Program-made: the position numbers and the translations under genes | Assembly: GCF_023015695.1 (NCBI RefSeq) | Contig: NZ_JALKAS010000001.1 | Location: 930,001 to 994,000, forward strand | Length of the DNA stretch: 64,000 bases | DNA from: Jannaschia sp. S6380 | GTDB lineage: Bacteria > Pseudomonadota > Alphaproteobacteria > Rhodobacterales > Rhodobacteraceae | Direction: 5' to 3' | Notes under the pieces: model-generated | Told to the model about the DNA's origin: nothing | Databases searched by the model: none | What the model saw: only the letters and a program-made list of their open reading frames with translations | Shown here: positions 41,553-51,432 of the stretch, piece after piece | How the letters are laid out: every line of letters starts with the position of its first letter | How positions within the stretch are numbered: the stretch's first letter is position 1

Positions 41553-41574
41553 GGCGCCCCGCGGGGCGCCTTTT
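41553..41574 (+). terminator. Intrinsic terminator after acpP
   Basis: GGCGCCC and GGGCGCC arms around a CGCG loop (41553-41570) followed by TTTT. Confidence 0.85.
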
Positions 41575-41612
41575 CACTTTCCGGTCACGTCGCCATTGAT
41601 AGGATCGGGCGC

Positions 41613-42485
41613 ATGATCCGCGACGCAACCCGCGACATCACCTATGCCCATTCCGCGCGCACCCGCCGCGGCCGCGCCGTGATCCGCGGGCTCGAGTCGC
41701 TGACGGGGCGGCCGGATCTGCTGCGGCGCGCACGCGGCTATGAACGCGCGGTGGCCGATGGTGCCGATTTCTGGGAAGAGATGTGCCGCCGTTACGGCCT
41801 GCGTCTCGAACTGGTTTCCGGCGGGCTGGACCTGATCCCGGCCGAGGGGCCGGTCGTGCTGGTGGCCAACCACCCCTACGGCATCCTCGACGGGTTGATG
41901 CTGGCGCTGATCCTTTCGCGGACACGGCCGGACGGGTTCCGCATCCTGGCCAACGACGTGTTCCTGCGCGCGCCGGACCTGGGGCGGACCCTGCTGCCGG
42001 TCAGCTTCGACGCGACGCGCGGCGGCCAGACGCGCAACCTGGCCATGCGAAAGGCGGCGATCGCCTTCCTGCGGGACGGCGGCGCCATCGGCGTCTTTCC
42101 CGGCGGCGCCGTCTCCACCGCGGCGCGCCCATTCGGCCCGGCGCGCGATCCCGAATGGGGCGGCTTCACGGCGAGGCTAATCCACGCCTCGGGCGCGACC
42201 GTCGTCCCGATCCATTTCGAAGGCGCGAATTCGCGCCTGTTCCACCTAGCCAGCCATGTCCATTCGACGCTGCGCCTGGGCCTTCTGCTGCGCGAATTCC
42301 GCGCCCGCACGGACGGACCCGTGCGCGTCACCGTCGGGCACCCCGTCCCCGCGCCGGAAATCGCGCGGCACGGCGGAAACCGGCGCGCGCTTATGGCCTT
42401 CCTGCGCGAACGGACCTACAGCACCGGTCGGGAAAGCCCGGATCCGGGGTTCGACTTCGAAACGCAAAAGGCGGGATGCACATGA
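41613..42485 (+). CDS. Lysophospholipid acyltransferase family protein (hemolysin/OlsA-like)
   Basis: 290 residues. The acyltransferase block I reads [11 protein letters not shown], a His-x5-Asp variant usual in hemolysin-like acyltransferases. Block III reads [10 protein letters not shown] and block [13 protein letters not shown]. It probably acylates a lysolipid, possibly lyso-ornithine lipid or a glycerophospholipid, at the inner membrane using acyl-ACP, in keeping with its position after acpP. The ATG at 41613 follows GATAGGATCGGG. It overlaps murI by four bases. Confidence 0.88.
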   Translation: MIRDATRDITYAHSARTRRGRAVIRGLESLTGRPDLLRRARGYERAVADGADFWEEMCRRYGLRLELVSGGLDLIPAEGPVVLVANHPYGILDGLMLALILSRTRPDGFRILANDVFLRAPDLGRTLLPVSFDATRGGQTRNLAMRKAAIAFLRDGGAIGVFPGGAVSTAARPFGPARDPEWGGFTARLIHASGATVVPIHFEGANSRLFHLASHVHSTLRLGLLLREFRARTDGPVRVTVGHPVPAPEIARHGGNRRALMAFLRERTYSTGRESPDPGFDFETQKAGCT

Positions 42486-43291
42486 GCGTCGGCATCTTCG
42501 ACAGCGGCCTGGGCGGCCTGACCATCTGGGAGGCGGTGACCCGCCGCCTGCCCGATCTGCCCGTCACCTATTACGGTGACAATGCCCACGCCCCCTATGG
42601 CGTGCGCGAGGCCGGGGACATTCACGACCTGACCCGCGCCGCGGTCGAGGACATGTGGGACAAGGGTTGCGACCTGGTCGTGCTGGCCTGCAACACCGCT
42701 TCGGCCGCCGCACTGCGCCGGATGCAGGAGGCGGGCGTGCCCGACGGCAAGCGCGTCCTCGGCGTGTTCGTGCCCCTGATCGAGGCATTGACCGAGCGCG
42801 GATGGGGCGACAACTCCCCCCCGCGGGAGGTGGCGGTGGGCCAGGTCGCGCTCTTCGCCACCCCGGCCACGGTCGCCAGCCGCGCCTTCCAGCGCGAACT
42901 GGCCTTCCGCGCCATCGGCGTCGATGTCGAGGCGCAAGCCTGCGGCGGTGTCGTGGACGCGATCGAGGACGGCGACATGATCCTGGCCGAGGCGCTCGTG
43001 CGCAGTCATGTCGACGCGCTGCGCCGCAAGATGCCGCGCCCCGATGCGGCGGTCCTGGGATGCACGCATTATCCGTTGGTGACCGAAGCGTTCCAGCGCG
43101 CGTTGGGACCGGAGGTCAAGGTGTTCAGCCAGGCCGATATTGTCGCCGAGAGCCTGGCCCATTACCTGTCACGCAGGCCCGCCATGGCCGGCGACGGGCC
43201 GGGTCGGATGCTGACCACTGGCGATCCGGAACGCGTGTCGGCCCGCGCGACGCAGTTCCTGCGCCGTCCCCTGACGTTCGAGTCCGCCTGA
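42482..43291 (+). CDS. murI: Glutamate racemase
   Basis: 269 residues. It interconverts L- and D-glutamate for peptidoglycan. The two catalytic cysteines are in [12 protein letters not shown] and [10 protein letters not shown]; the N-terminal [14 protein letters not shown] is typical. The ATGA overlap with the acyltransferase indicates translational coupling. The open frame upstream is not used. Confidence 0.97.
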   Translation: MSVGIFDSGLGGLTIWEAVTRRLPDLPVTYYGDNAHAPYGVREAGDIHDLTRAAVEDMWDKGCDLVVLACNTASAAALRRMQEAGVPDGKRVLGVFVPLIEALTERGWGDNSPPREVAVGQVALFATPATVASRAFQRELAFRAIGVDVEAQACGGVVDAIEDGDMILAEALVRSHVDALRRKMPRPDAAVLGCTHYPLVTEAFQRALGPEVKVFSQADIVAESLAHYLSRRPAMAGDGPGRMLTTGDPERVSARATQFLRRPLTFESA

Positions 43292-43302
43292 GAGGTTCCG
43301 CC

Positions 43303-43746
43303 ATGCGTTCGCTCAAGAAGACACGCCGCATCCAGGTCATCGCCATCGCCGCGGTGGCCCTGGCCGGATCCACCGCGCTGATGGGCTATGCCTTCCGCGA
43401 CGGGATCAACTTCTTCCGCTCGCCCAGCCAGGTGGCGGAGGCGCCGCCGCCGCCCTCCGAGGTGTTCCGCATCGGCGGTCTGGTCGAGGACGGCAGCCTG
43501 ATCCGCGGCGAGGGCACCGAGGTCAGCTTCCGTGTCACCGACGGCGGCGCGTCGATCCCCGTGACCTATGACGGCGTCCTGCCCGACCTCTTCGGCGAGG
43601 GCGAGGGGATGGTCGGCACCGGCCGCTATCTGGACGACACGTTCCAGGCGACCGAGATCCTGGCGCGCCATGACGAAACCTACATGCCCAAGGAGGTCAT
43701 CGACGCCTTGAAGGAACAGGGCGTCTATCAGCCCCCCGAAAGCTGA
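43303..43746 (+). CDS. ccmE: Heme chaperone CcmE
   Basis: 147 residues. An N-terminal membrane anchor (IQVIAIAAVALAGSTALMGY) is followed by a periplasmic OB-fold. The heme-binding His123 and Tyr127 lie in ARHDETYMPKEV. It carries heme from CcmC to CcmF. It begins 11 bases after murI, away from ccmF-ccmH at 34.4-36.8 kb. Confidence 0.97.
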   Translation: MRSLKKTRRIQVIAIAAVALAGSTALMGYAFRDGINFFRSPSQVAEAPPPPSEVFRIGGLVEDGSLIRGEGTEVSFRVTDGGASIPVTYDGVLPDLFGEGEGMVGTGRYLDDTFQATEILARHDETYMPKEVIDALKEQGVYQPPES

Positions 43747-43750
43747 GATC

Positions 43751-44617
43751 TTGACCCCCGACACGCTTCGCGCCCTCCTCTGGATGACGGGGGGCATCGC
43801 CAGCTTCACGACCATGGCCGTGGCCGGCCGCGCCGTCAGCGTGCAGCTCGACACGTTCGAGATCATGCTGTTCCGGTCCTGCACCGGGCTGGTGATCGTG
43901 TCGGTGCTGGCGGTCGCCACCGGACGGCTGGCCGAGATACGGACCGCCAACCTGGGCGCGCATACCGTGCGAAACATCGCCCATTTCACGGGCCAGAACC
44001 TGTGGTTCCTGGCGATCACGCTGGCGCCGCTGGCGCAGGTCTTCGCGTTGGAATTCACCTCGCCGCTCTGGGTGCTGTTGCTGGCGCCGTTGATCCTGGG
44101 CGAGCGCGTGCGCGGCATCCAGGTTGCGGTGGCCTGTCTGGGCTTCGCGGGGGTCCTTCTGGTGGCACGACCCTTCGGCGGGGCGATCTCGCCCGGGCTG
44201 GTCTGGGCCGGACTGGCGGCAGTGGCCTTCGCGCTGACGAACCTGCTGACGCGACGCCTGACACGGCACGAGACGGTGACCGGTATCCTGTTCTGGCTGA
44301 CCGCGCTGCAACTGGTCTTCGGTCTGGTCTGCGCGGGCTTCGACGGCGACATCGCCCTGCCCCGCGGCACGGCGCTGACCTGGGTCGTCCTGATCGGGAT
44401 CGCCGGGCTTTGCGCGCATTGGTGCCTGACGAATGCACTGCGCCTCGCGCCGGCCTCGACGATCATGCCGGTGGATTTCGCGCGGCTGCCCCTGATCGCG
44501 GTGATCGGGGCGCTGTTCTACGCCGAACCGCTGGAACCGCTGACCCTGATCGGGGGCGCGATCGTCTTCGCGGCGGCCTGGGCCAACCTCCGCCTCGCGA
44601 CACGCCAAACCGGCTGA
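43751..44617 (+). CDS. EamA/DMT-superfamily transporter
   Basis: 288 residues, about ten hydrophobic helices in two EamA repeats, for example VLLLAPLILGERVRGIQVAV in the first and LIAVIGALFYAEPLEPLTLI in the second, each with the family's conserved Glu/Pro near the end. The substrate is unknown; metabolite export is common in this family. Translation most likely starts at TTG 43751, four bases after the ccmE stop; an internal ATG at 43784 is the alternative. Confidence 0.88.
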   Translation: MTPDTLRALLWMTGGIASFTTMAVAGRAVSVQLDTFEIMLFRSCTGLVIVSVLAVATGRLAEIRTANLGAHTVRNIAHFTGQNLWFLAITLAPLAQVFALEFTSPLWVLLLAPLILGERVRGIQVAVACLGFAGVLLVARPFGGAISPGLVWAGLAAVAFALTNLLTRRLTRHETVTGILFWLTALQLVFGLVCAGFDGDIALPRGTALTWVVLIGIAGLCAHWCLTNALRLAPASTIMPVDFARLPLIAVIGALFYAEPLEPLTLIGGAIVFAAAWANLRLATRQTG

Positions 44618-44657
44618 AGCTGTTGCGGCCGGGCCATAGTCGCGCGCGAAGGGGGGT

Positions 44658-44673
44658 GTCACGAACCCGTGAC
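44658..44673. promoter_or_regulatory. Perfect dyad upstream of the FadL-type gene
   Basis: GTCACG and CGTGAC flank AACC. It lies 138 bases before the start codon in a 193-base intergenic region that holds nothing else clear. It could be an operator or a weak transcript end for the preceding gene. Confidence 0.3.
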
Positions 44674-44810
44674 GTAGGGTCCGATTTGACCGAATCCCCC
44701 CATCTGCGCATCGCTCGGACATCACATGCCGCGATCGGGGGCGTACCCCGCCGATCCGGCGCCGCCCGTCAGGAGGAGATCGACGGGCCCCCAAAGGGAT
44801 GAGGACACCC

Positions 44811-46055
44811 ATGAACCGTTTCGCACTCGCCGTCGTCGCGACCTTCACCACCGCCGCCACCGCCCATGCCGGGGGTCTGGACCGGTCGGGCCAGGGCATC
44901 GACGCGCTGTTCGAGGAAGGCAACTATGCCGAGGTGACCTTCGGCTTCGTCGATCCTTCGGTCGACGGCACCGACGACATGGCGGGCTTTCTGTCCTCGG
45001 GCGGCCCGGCGGCCAACCCGTCCTTCGGCAGCGATACCGGCAACGTCGCCGACAGCTTCCTGACCGTCGGCGCGGCCTTCAAGTACCAGTTCAGCGAGGC
45101 GGTCTCCTTTGCGCTGATCGTGGACGAGCCCTACGGCTCCGACATCAGCTATCCGGAGAGCGGCAACACCGTGGCCTCGCTGGTCGTGCCCGGCGTTCAG
45201 GTCGAGGGCAGCGCCCTGGGCGGGACCGAGGCGGTGGTCGACAGCTACGCCGTCACCGCGCTGGGCCGCTACGAGTTCGGCAACGGCTTCAGCATGCATG
45301 GCGGCCTGCGCTACCAGGAAATCTCGGCCAATGTGACGCTCAGCGGCCTCGCCTATGGCGGGCTGAACGGCTACAACGCGGGCTTTTCCAGCGACGGGGC
45401 GTTCGGCTACGTCGTCGGCGGCGCCTACGAGCGGCCGGACATCGCGCTGCGCATCGCGCTGACCTACAACTCCAAGATCGACCATGAGCTGTCGACCAAG
45501 GAAAGCGTCAGCGGGATCCCCGTTTCTGTCCTGAGCGGCGGCGCGCTGGGCGAGACCAGCACCACCGACATCACCGCACCGGAAAGCCTGAACCTCGAGT
45601 TCCAGACCGGTGTGGCCAGGGATACGCTGGTCTTCGGCTCCATCCGCTATGCCCGCTACGAGGACACGATCGTCTCGCCGGTCTTCTTCGACCAGCAGGT
45701 CGAGGCGATTTCGGGCACGACGAACAACAGCCTGACCGACATCGAGAACTCCACCGATTTCGAGATCGGCGTCGGCCGTCGCTTCACCGACAAGTTTTCC
45801 GGCTCCATCGCCTTCGGCTATTCCAGCTCGGGCGATGACGACCTGGTTTCGCCGCTGGCCCCGACCAACGGCTCGCGCTCCATCGCGGTCGGCGGCTCCT
45901 ACCAGGTCACCGACGCGGTCAAGCTGACCGGCGGCGTGCGCTACACCGACCTGCGCGACGCGCGCCCCGAAACCGGCACGCCCGACACGGCCCGCGCCGA
46001 TTTCGACGGCAACGATGCCATCGCCGTCGGCCTGAAGATCGGCTACAGCTTCTGA
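44811..46055 (+). CDS. OmpP1/FadL-family outer-membrane transporter
   Basis: 414 residues from ATG 44811, with GAGGA five bases upstream; an ATG four codons earlier is possible. A signal peptide (MNRFALAVVATFTTAATAHA) is followed by a GGLDRSGQGIDALFEEGNYA hatch-like segment and alternating beta strands ending in a C-terminal aromatic, VGLKIGYSF, as in outer-membrane barrels. FadL proteins import long-chain fatty acids and hydrocarbons. A strong terminator follows. Confidence 0.9.
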   Translation: MNRFALAVVATFTTAATAHAGGLDRSGQGIDALFEEGNYAEVTFGFVDPSVDGTDDMAGFLSSGGPAANPSFGSDTGNVADSFLTVGAAFKYQFSEAVSFALIVDEPYGSDISYPESGNTVASLVVPGVQVEGSALGGTEAVVDSYAVTALGRYEFGNGFSMHGGLRYQEISANVTLSGLAYGGLNGYNAGFSSDGAFGYVVGGAYERPDIALRIALTYNSKIDHELSTKESVSGIPVSVLSGGALGETSTTDITAPESLNLEFQTGVARDTLVFGSIRYARYEDTIVSPVFFDQQVEAISGTTNNSLTDIENSTDFEIGVGRRFTDKFSGSIAFGYSSSGDDDLVSPLAPTNGSRSIAVGGSYQVTDAVKLTGGVRYTDLRDARPETGTPDTARADFDGNDAIAVGLKIGYSF

Positions 46056-46080
46056 TACCGGCGATACTTCCCGCCTTCGA

Positions 46081-46110
46081 CGCCCCGCCCGATCCGGCGG
46101 GGCGTTCTCG
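46081..46110 (+). terminator. Intrinsic terminator after the FadL-type gene
   Basis: CGCCCCGCC (46081-46089) and GGCGGGGCG (46096-46104) pair around CGATCC, followed by TTCTCGTTT. Confidence 0.75.
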
Positions 46111-46164
46111 TTTGGCGCAGGTTCCGGGTGGCCCGCGGCGCAGCCGACGGCTAGCAATACCGTC

Positions 46165-47082
46165 ATGAGCCATCGCGACATGCCCAACCGCGCCTGGGGC
46201 GAACTGATCCTGCTGTCCTTCATCTGGGGCGGCAGCTTCCTGTCGATCCGCATTGCCCTGGACGAGATCCCCTTCGTCACCAGCGTCGCGTTCCGCGTGG
46301 GCCTGGCCGCGCTGGTGCTGTGGGCATACGTCCTGCTGCGCCGCCTGCCCGTTCCCCGTGCGCCCCGCATCTGGCTGGCGCTGGGCGTCATGGGCCTGCT
46401 CAACAACGTGCTGCCCTTCTCGCTGATGGCCTGGGGGCAGTTGCATATCGAAACCGGCCTGACCTCGATCCTGAACGCGGGCACGGCCGTGTTCGGCGTT
46501 CTGGCCGCGGCGATCTTCTTGGCCGATGAACGGCTGACGACGCGCCGGGCGGTGGGCGTCCTGCTGGGGTTTCTGGGTGTGGCCACGGCCATCGGCCTCG
46601 ACGCGCTGGCCAGCTTCGATTTGCGTTCCGCGGCGCAGCTGGCCGTCGTCGCCGGCACCATCAGCTATGCGTTGGCCGGCGTCTGGGCACGCACCCGGCT
46701 GCAGGGCCTGTCGCCACAGGTCGCGGCCGCGGGCATGCTGACGGGGTCAAGCCTGGTGATGATCCCGGTCGCACTCTGGATCGACGGGCCGATCCTGCCC
46801 ACCCGGCCCGACACGATCCTGGCCATTGCCTATTACGCGGTAATCGCGACGGCCTGCGCGTACCTGCTCTATTTCCGGGTGCTGGCCATGGCCGGCGCCG
46901 GCAACCTGATGCTGTGCACGCTGCTCGTCGCGCCGGTCGCAATCCTGCTCGGCGCGTGGGTCCGGGACGAGGCGCTTGGCGCACAGGTCTATCTGGGTTT
47001 CGGGCTGCTGGCGCTGGGGCTGGTCATCCTGGACGGGCGCCTGTTGCGCACGCTGCGCGGGGCCGCTACCCGGAAGGCATGA
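46165..47082 (+). CDS. EamA/DMT-superfamily transporter
   Basis: 305 residues with two EamA repeats and about ten helices, from LILLSFIWGGSFLSIRIALD at the N-terminus to LMLCTLLVAPVAILLGAWV near the end. Substrate unknown. No ribosome site is visible; a TAGCAA element ends eight bases before the ATG, suggesting a leaderless transcript. It overlaps the next gene (ATGA) and so starts a unit with the ATPase and perhaps metA. Confidence 0.9.
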   Translation: MSHRDMPNRAWGELILLSFIWGGSFLSIRIALDEIPFVTSVAFRVGLAALVLWAYVLLRRLPVPRAPRIWLALGVMGLLNNVLPFSLMAWGQLHIETGLTSILNAGTAVFGVLAAAIFLADERLTTRRAVGVLLGFLGVATAIGLDALASFDLRSAAQLAVVAGTISYALAGVWARTRLQGLSPQVAAAGMLTGSSLVMIPVALWIDGPILPTRPDTILAIAYYAVIATACAYLLYFRVLAMAGAGNLMLCTLLVAPVAILLGAWVRDEALGAQVYLGFGLLALGLVILDGRLLRTLRGAATRKA

Positions 47083-47951
47083 TCTACGCGACCGAACAGG
47101 ATTGGCGGACCGCCCGCGACAAGCGCGTGACCTTCTTCGGCATGTCGGGCCTGGGCAAGACGCATATGGCGCGGATCCTGCGCGGGGCCGGCGACTGGTT
47201 CCACTACTCGATCGACTACCGCATCGGCACGGCCTACATGGGCGAGCACATCAACGACAACCTCAAGCGCGAGGCGATGCGCGTGCCGTTCCTGGCGGGG
47301 CTCCTGCGCTCGGACAGCATCTATATCGGCTCGAACATCACGTTCGAGAACCTCGACCCGCTGTCCACCTATCTGGGTCAGCCGGGCGACCCCGCGCAGG
47401 GTGGCCTGCCGATGCCGGAATACGAGCGACGACAGACGCTGCATGTGCGCGCCGAGATCAACGCGCTTCTGGACACGCCCCATTTCATCGAGCGCGCCCG
47501 CGACATCTATGGCTACGACCAGTTCGTCTGCGACACCGGCGGCTCCATCTGCGAGGTCGTGGACCCGCACGACCCCGCCGATCCCGCGCTCCGGGCGCTT
47601 CACGACACGACGCTGATGGTTTGGATCGAGGGCACCGAGGATCACGTGCAGACCCTGGTCGACCGCTTCTCGTCCGCGCCCAAGCCGATGTGCTATCGCC
47701 CGGAATTCCTGACCGAGCAGTGGCGGGATTACCTGCGCGTGTCCGGCGTGTCGGCCGACCGGGTCGACCCGAACGCCTTCGCGCGCCACGCCTATGCCGC
47801 CGCCATCACCGAACGGCATCCGCGCTATGCCGCGATGGCCGCGAACTGGGGCATCAGCGTCACCGCCGCCGAGGTCGCCGCCGTCCGCGATGCCGCCGAC
47901 GTGATCGCGCTTGTGGGCGAGGCCCTTGGCAGGCACCGCGCCGCCGCCTAA
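47079..47951 (+). CDS. P-loop ATPase of unknown function next to metA
   Basis: 290 residues. The Walker A motif is GMSGLGKTHMARIL near residue 21. The remaining sequence (GDWFHYSIDYRIGTAYMGEH, FVCDTGGSICEVVDPHD) does not point to a known enzyme, though DTGGSICE resembles a Walker B-like acidic strand. The soluble protein overlaps the transporter gene and is followed 30 bases later by metA. Kinase-like adenylate chemistry is possible, but no substrate motif is recognised. ATPases in this position are recalled from related Rhodobacterales. Confidence 0.75.
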   Translation: MIYATEQDWRTARDKRVTFFGMSGLGKTHMARILRGAGDWFHYSIDYRIGTAYMGEHINDNLKREAMRVPFLAGLLRSDSIYIGSNITFENLDPLSTYLGQPGDPAQGGLPMPEYERRQTLHVRAEINALLDTPHFIERARDIYGYDQFVCDTGGSICEVVDPHDPADPALRALHDTTLMVWIEGTEDHVQTLVDRFSSAPKPMCYRPEFLTEQWRDYLRVSGVSADRVDPNAFARHAYAAAITERHPRYAAMAANWGISVTAAEVAAVRDAADVIALVGEALGRHRAAA

Positions 47952-47981
47952 CTCTGCCCGGCCCGAGAAGACGGAACCCCG

Positions 47982-48896
47982 ATGCCCATCATCCTGCCCC
48001 ACGACCTGCCGGCCCATGACGTCCTGTCCACCGAGGGGGTCATGGTCATGTCCGAGGACGATGCCGTGCGTCAGGACATCCGCCCGCTGAAGATCGGCCT
48101 GCTGAACCTGATGCCGATGAAGATCACGACGGAGACGCAGTTCGCCCGCCTGATCGGCGCCACGCCGTTGCAGATCGACCTGACGCTGGTTCGCATGACC
48201 GAGCACCAGTCACGCCACACCGCGCCCGAGCATATGGAGACGTTCTACCGCTCCTTCCAGGAGGTCCGGGACCAGAAGTTCGACGGCTTTCTGATCACCG
48301 GCTCGCCCATCGAGCACCTGCCCTTCGAGGAGGTGACTTATTGGGACGAGTTGCGCGAAGTGATGGACTGGACGCAGACCAACGTGCATTCCATCTTCGG
48401 CATCTGCTGGGGCGGGATGGCGATGGCCTGGCATTTCCACGGGGTGCGGAAGCATATCCTGCCGCAAAAGGCGTTCGGCTGCTTCCGCGTGGGCAACGAG
48501 GCGCCCGCCTCGCCCTATCTGCGTGGGTTCTCGGACGATTGCGTCATCCCCGTCAGCCGCTGGACCGAGGTGCGCCGCGACGAAGTGGAGGCAGCGGGAA
48601 TGAAGGTGCTGCTGGGCAGCGAGGAGACCGGCCCCTGCCTGATCGAGGACGCGGCCCACCGCGCGCTGCACATCTTCAACCATTTCGAGTACGACAGCGA
48701 CACGCTGCAGGCCGAGTATCGGCGCGACGTGGCCAATGGCACGCCGATCAACGTCCCGGGCAATTACTTCCCCGATGACGATCCGTCGCGGCCGCCGCTG
48801 AACCGGTGGCGCAGCCATGGCCATCTCCTGTATGGCAACTGGATCAGTCAGATATACGAGACGACACCTTATGATTTCGCGCAGATCGGCCGTTAA
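47982..48896 (+). CDS. metA: Homoserine O-acyltransferase MetA
   Basis: 304 residues, first committed step of methionine synthesis. The catalytic Cys142 lies in [16 protein letters not shown]. The [19 protein letters not shown] and [15 protein letters not shown] [10 protein letters not shown] segments (with the catalytic His) are family hallmarks. Whether it uses acetyl- or succinyl-CoA cannot be told from these motifs alone. Only 30 bases separate it from the ATPase gene, leaving no room for a SAM-II riboswitch. Confidence 0.96.
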   Translation: MPIILPHDLPAHDVLSTEGVMVMSEDDAVRQDIRPLKIGLLNLMPMKITTETQFARLIGATPLQIDLTLVRMTEHQSRHTAPEHMETFYRSFQEVRDQKFDGFLITGSPIEHLPFEEVTYWDELREVMDWTQTNVHSIFGICWGGMAMAWHFHGVRKHILPQKAFGCFRVGNEAPASPYLRGFSDDCVIPVSRWTEVRRDEVEAAGMKVLLGSEETGPCLIEDAAHRALHIFNHFEYDSDTLQAEYRRDVANGTPINVPGNYFPDDDPSRPPLNRWRSHGHLLYGNWISQIYETTPYDFAQIGR

Positions 48897-49845
48897 GGGC
48901 GGGGTCGCGACGGCGCTCGCCGCGATCGGCGGCACAGCCATCGACCGGCGTGCCGCCGCCCGCGAGGCCGCGTTCGAGGCCGCCTTCCCGCCCGAGGGCG
49001 ACATCCTCGACGTGGGCGGCGTCCCGGTGCACGCCGTCATCCGCGGCACGGGGCCGGACCTGGTGATGATCCACGGCGCCTCGGGCAACAACCGGGATTT
49101 CACCTTCGACCTGATCGACCGTCTGTCAGACCGCTATCGCTGCATCGCCTTCGACCGGCCGGGGCTGGGCTATACCGGCCATGTCGATCCGGCCTATCGC
49201 GCGGCCTTCGCCACCCAGGCGGAAACGCCGGCCGAGCAGGCCGCGCTGCTGGCGGGGGCCTATGGGCAAGTCGGACGCGGCGTACCGCTGGTTCTGGGTC
49301 ACAGCTTCGGCGGCACGATCGCGCTGGCCTGGGGCCTGGATCACCCGGCCCGCGCGCTGATCCTTCTGGCCGCGGCGTCGAACCGGTGGAAGGGCGGGCT
49401 GGGGCCGATCTACGCGGTCAACGCCTCCGCCCCCGGCGGGGCCATCGCGGTGCCCTTGCTGACGGCCACGGTGGGCGACGATCGCCTGCGCCAGATTACC
49501 GAAGGTATCTTCGCCCCGGATCCGATGCCGGACGGGTATTTTCAGCATGTCGGCGCGCAACTGACGCTCCGGCGGGACAGTCTGCGCGCCAACGCCCGGC
49601 AGGTGAACGGCCTGAAGCCGCATATCGTCGGGATGGAAGGCCGCTACGACGCGCTTCGTCTGCCGATCGAGATGGTGCACGGCACCGCCGACACGATCGT
49701 GCCACCGGAGACCCACGCCCATCCGTTCAAGGCGATGGTGCCGCATGCGAACCTGACCATGCTGGACGGCGTCGGCCACATGCCGCATCACGCCGACCCC
49801 GAGGCGGTGATCGCCGCCATCGACCGGGCCGCCGCCGCGGGCTGA
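48871..49845 (+). CDS. Alpha/beta hydrolase
   Basis: 324 residues from ATG 48871, overlapping the metA end by 26 bases. The N-terminus [20 protein letters not shown] has twin arginines and a hydrophobic stretch, so Tat-type export or membrane anchoring is possible. The nucleophile elbow is GHSFGG (Ser in [14 protein letters not shown]), the oxyanion turn is IHGASGNN, and a catalytic His is in [10 protein letters not shown]. An esterase/hydrolase of unknown substrate, perhaps translated by reinitiation after metA. Confidence 0.88.
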   Translation: MISRRSAVKGGVATALAAIGGTAIDRRAAAREAAFEAAFPPEGDILDVGGVPVHAVIRGTGPDLVMIHGASGNNRDFTFDLIDRLSDRYRCIAFDRPGLGYTGHVDPAYRAAFATQAETPAEQAALLAGAYGQVGRGVPLVLGHSFGGTIALAWGLDHPARALILLAAASNRWKGGLGPIYAVNASAPGGAIAVPLLTATVGDDRLRQITEGIFAPDPMPDGYFQHVGAQLTLRRDSLRANARQVNGLKPHIVGMEGRYDALRLPIEMVHGTADTIVPPETHAHPFKAMVPHANLTMLDGVGHMPHHADPEAVIAAIDRAAAAG

Positions 49846-49919
49846 TCCGCGCGGGCCAGGTCCGGGCTGGCCCCGGGGTCGCCGCGCGGCCTATATCTAT
49901 GCGTCAGAGGAGAATTCCC

Positions 49920-50792
49920 ATGCCCAAGCCCTTCGACGCCGCCATCACCAAGTTTTTCGAGAGCGAGGTCCCCAAGGACATCCGCAAGGCCATCGAAAAG
50001 GCCGGCAAGAAGGACATCGTGACCGATCCGTTTCCCTATGACGACTGGATGGACAAGGACGACTACGAGGAGCAGCTGCATGCGCTGCAGATCGAACTGG
50101 TCAAGTGCCAGTCCTGGGTCGCCGCCTCGGGCACGCGGGTGGCCGTCGTGTTCGAGGGGCGGGACGCGGCCGGCAAGGGCGGCACGATCAAGCGTTTCCG
50201 CGAGAACCTGAACCCCCGTGTCGCGCGCACCGTGGCGCTGTCCAAGCCGTCGGACCGCGAGGCGGGGCAGTGGTATTTCCAGCGCTACGTACAGCATCTG
50301 CCCACCGCCGGAGAGATCGTGCTGTTCGACCGATCCTGGTACAACCGCGCCGTGGTCGAGCATGTGTTCGACTTCTGCACGCCGGAACAGCGCCGGACGT
50401 TCTTCGCGCAGGTCCCCCGCTTCGAGGAGATGCTGGTCGAGGACGGCATCATCCTGGTCAAGCTGTGGCTGAACGTCGGACGGGCCGAGCAGTTGCGGCG
50501 TTTCCTCAAGCGCGAGGACGACCCGCTGAAGCAGTGGAAGCTCAGCTCGATCGACGTGAAGGGCCTGTCCCGCTGGGATGCCTATACCGATGCCATCTCC
50601 GAGACCTTCGAGCGCACCCATACCGACGCGGCACCTTGGTGCGTCGTCCGGTCCGACGACAAGCGGCGCGCGCGGCTGAACGCGATCCGCCTCGTGCTGT
50701 CGCGGATCGAATATGACGGTCGGGACGACAAGGCGCTGCGCATCGACGACCGGATCGCGGGCGGGCCCGAACTCTGGCTGCACGGCGCGTGA
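49920..50792 (+). CDS. ppk2: Polyphosphate kinase 2
   Basis: 290 residues from [20 protein letters not shown] with AGAGGAGAATTCCC upstream; the frame is open into the previous gene but unused. The PPK2 Walker A is [17 protein letters not shown], the lid/Walker B region is [13 protein letters not shown], and [15 protein letters not shown] and [18 protein letters not shown] complete the family pattern. It makes nucleoside triphosphates from polyphosphate, or the reverse; the size fits class I. Its stop overlaps the GTG of a TetR gene. Confidence 0.95.
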   Translation: MPKPFDAAITKFFESEVPKDIRKAIEKAGKKDIVTDPFPYDDWMDKDDYEEQLHALQIELVKCQSWVAASGTRVAVVFEGRDAAGKGGTIKRFRENLNPRVARTVALSKPSDREAGQWYFQRYVQHLPTAGEIVLFDRSWYNRAVVEHVFDFCTPEQRRTFFAQVPRFEEMLVEDGIILVKLWLNVGRAEQLRRFLKREDDPLKQWKLSSIDVKGLSRWDAYTDAISETFERTHTDAAPWCVVRSDDKRRARLNAIRLVLSRIEYDGRDDKALRIDDRIAGGPELWLHGA

Positions 50793-51406
50793 CGAAGCGC
50801 GGCTATCACCACGGCAACCTGCGCCAGGCGCTGGTGGATGCCGCGCTGTCGCTGATCGAGGAGAAGGGCCCCACCGGCTTCACCCTGTCGGAAGCCGCCA
50901 AGTCGGCCGGGGTCACGCCCGCCGCCGTCTACCGTCATTTCGAGGGGCGCGAGGATCTGATCGTGGAATGCGCGCTGCAGGGTCATGCGATCTTCGGCGA
51001 CCTGATGGAATTCGCCTACAAGGGCGGTCAGCCCTCGGCGCTGCAGGCGTTCGAGGCGACGGGCCGCGCCTATCTGGCCTTCGCGCGCAAGTATCCCGGC
51101 CACTACATGGCGATGTTCGAAAGCGGCCTGTCGCGCCATGCCACGCCCGAGCTGGCGCGCGCCGTCGCCCGGTCGCGCGGCATCCTGGAACAGGCGGCCG
51201 AACAGCTGTCCGAACACATCCCCGAGGATCGGCGCCCCCCCGCCACGATGTTCTCGTCCCATATCTGGGCGATGAGCCATGGCGTGGTCGAACTGTTCGC
51301 GCGCGGGAACCCGGGCGGCAACGTCCCCTTCCCGCCCGAGGACTTGCTGGAGGCCGGGATCGGCATCTACCTCCGCGGCCTGGGGCTGGTGGCGCCCGAC
51401 AAGTAA
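50789..51406 (+). CDS. TetR-family regulator (WHG/TetR_C_33 type)
   Basis: 205 residues starting with GTG in a GTGA overlap with ppk2. The N-terminal helix-turn-helix is typical: [20 protein letters not shown] and [20 protein letters not shown]. The C-terminal ligand domain carries [13 protein letters not shown], a WHG-like motif. The coupling to ppk2 suggests it may control polyphosphate- or storage-related genes, but no operator was identified. It is convergent with the M20 gene. Confidence 0.92.
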   Translation: MTKRGYHHGNLRQALVDAALSLIEEKGPTGFTLSEAAKSAGVTPAAVYRHFEGREDLIVECALQGHAIFGDLMEFAYKGGQPSALQAFEATGRAYLAFARKYPGHYMAMFESGLSRHATPELARAVARSRGILEQAAEQLSEHIPEDRRPPATMFSSHIWAMSHGVVELFARGNPGGNVPFPPEDLLEAGIGIYLRGLGLVAPDK

Positions 51407-51432
51407 CGCATCGCTTTCAGGGCGGCCCGGGC

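Noticed and set aside
47952..47981. SAM-II riboswitch upstream of metA
   Set aside because: Only 30 bases separate the ATPase stop from metA, too short for the aptamer, and no matching pseudoknot was seen.
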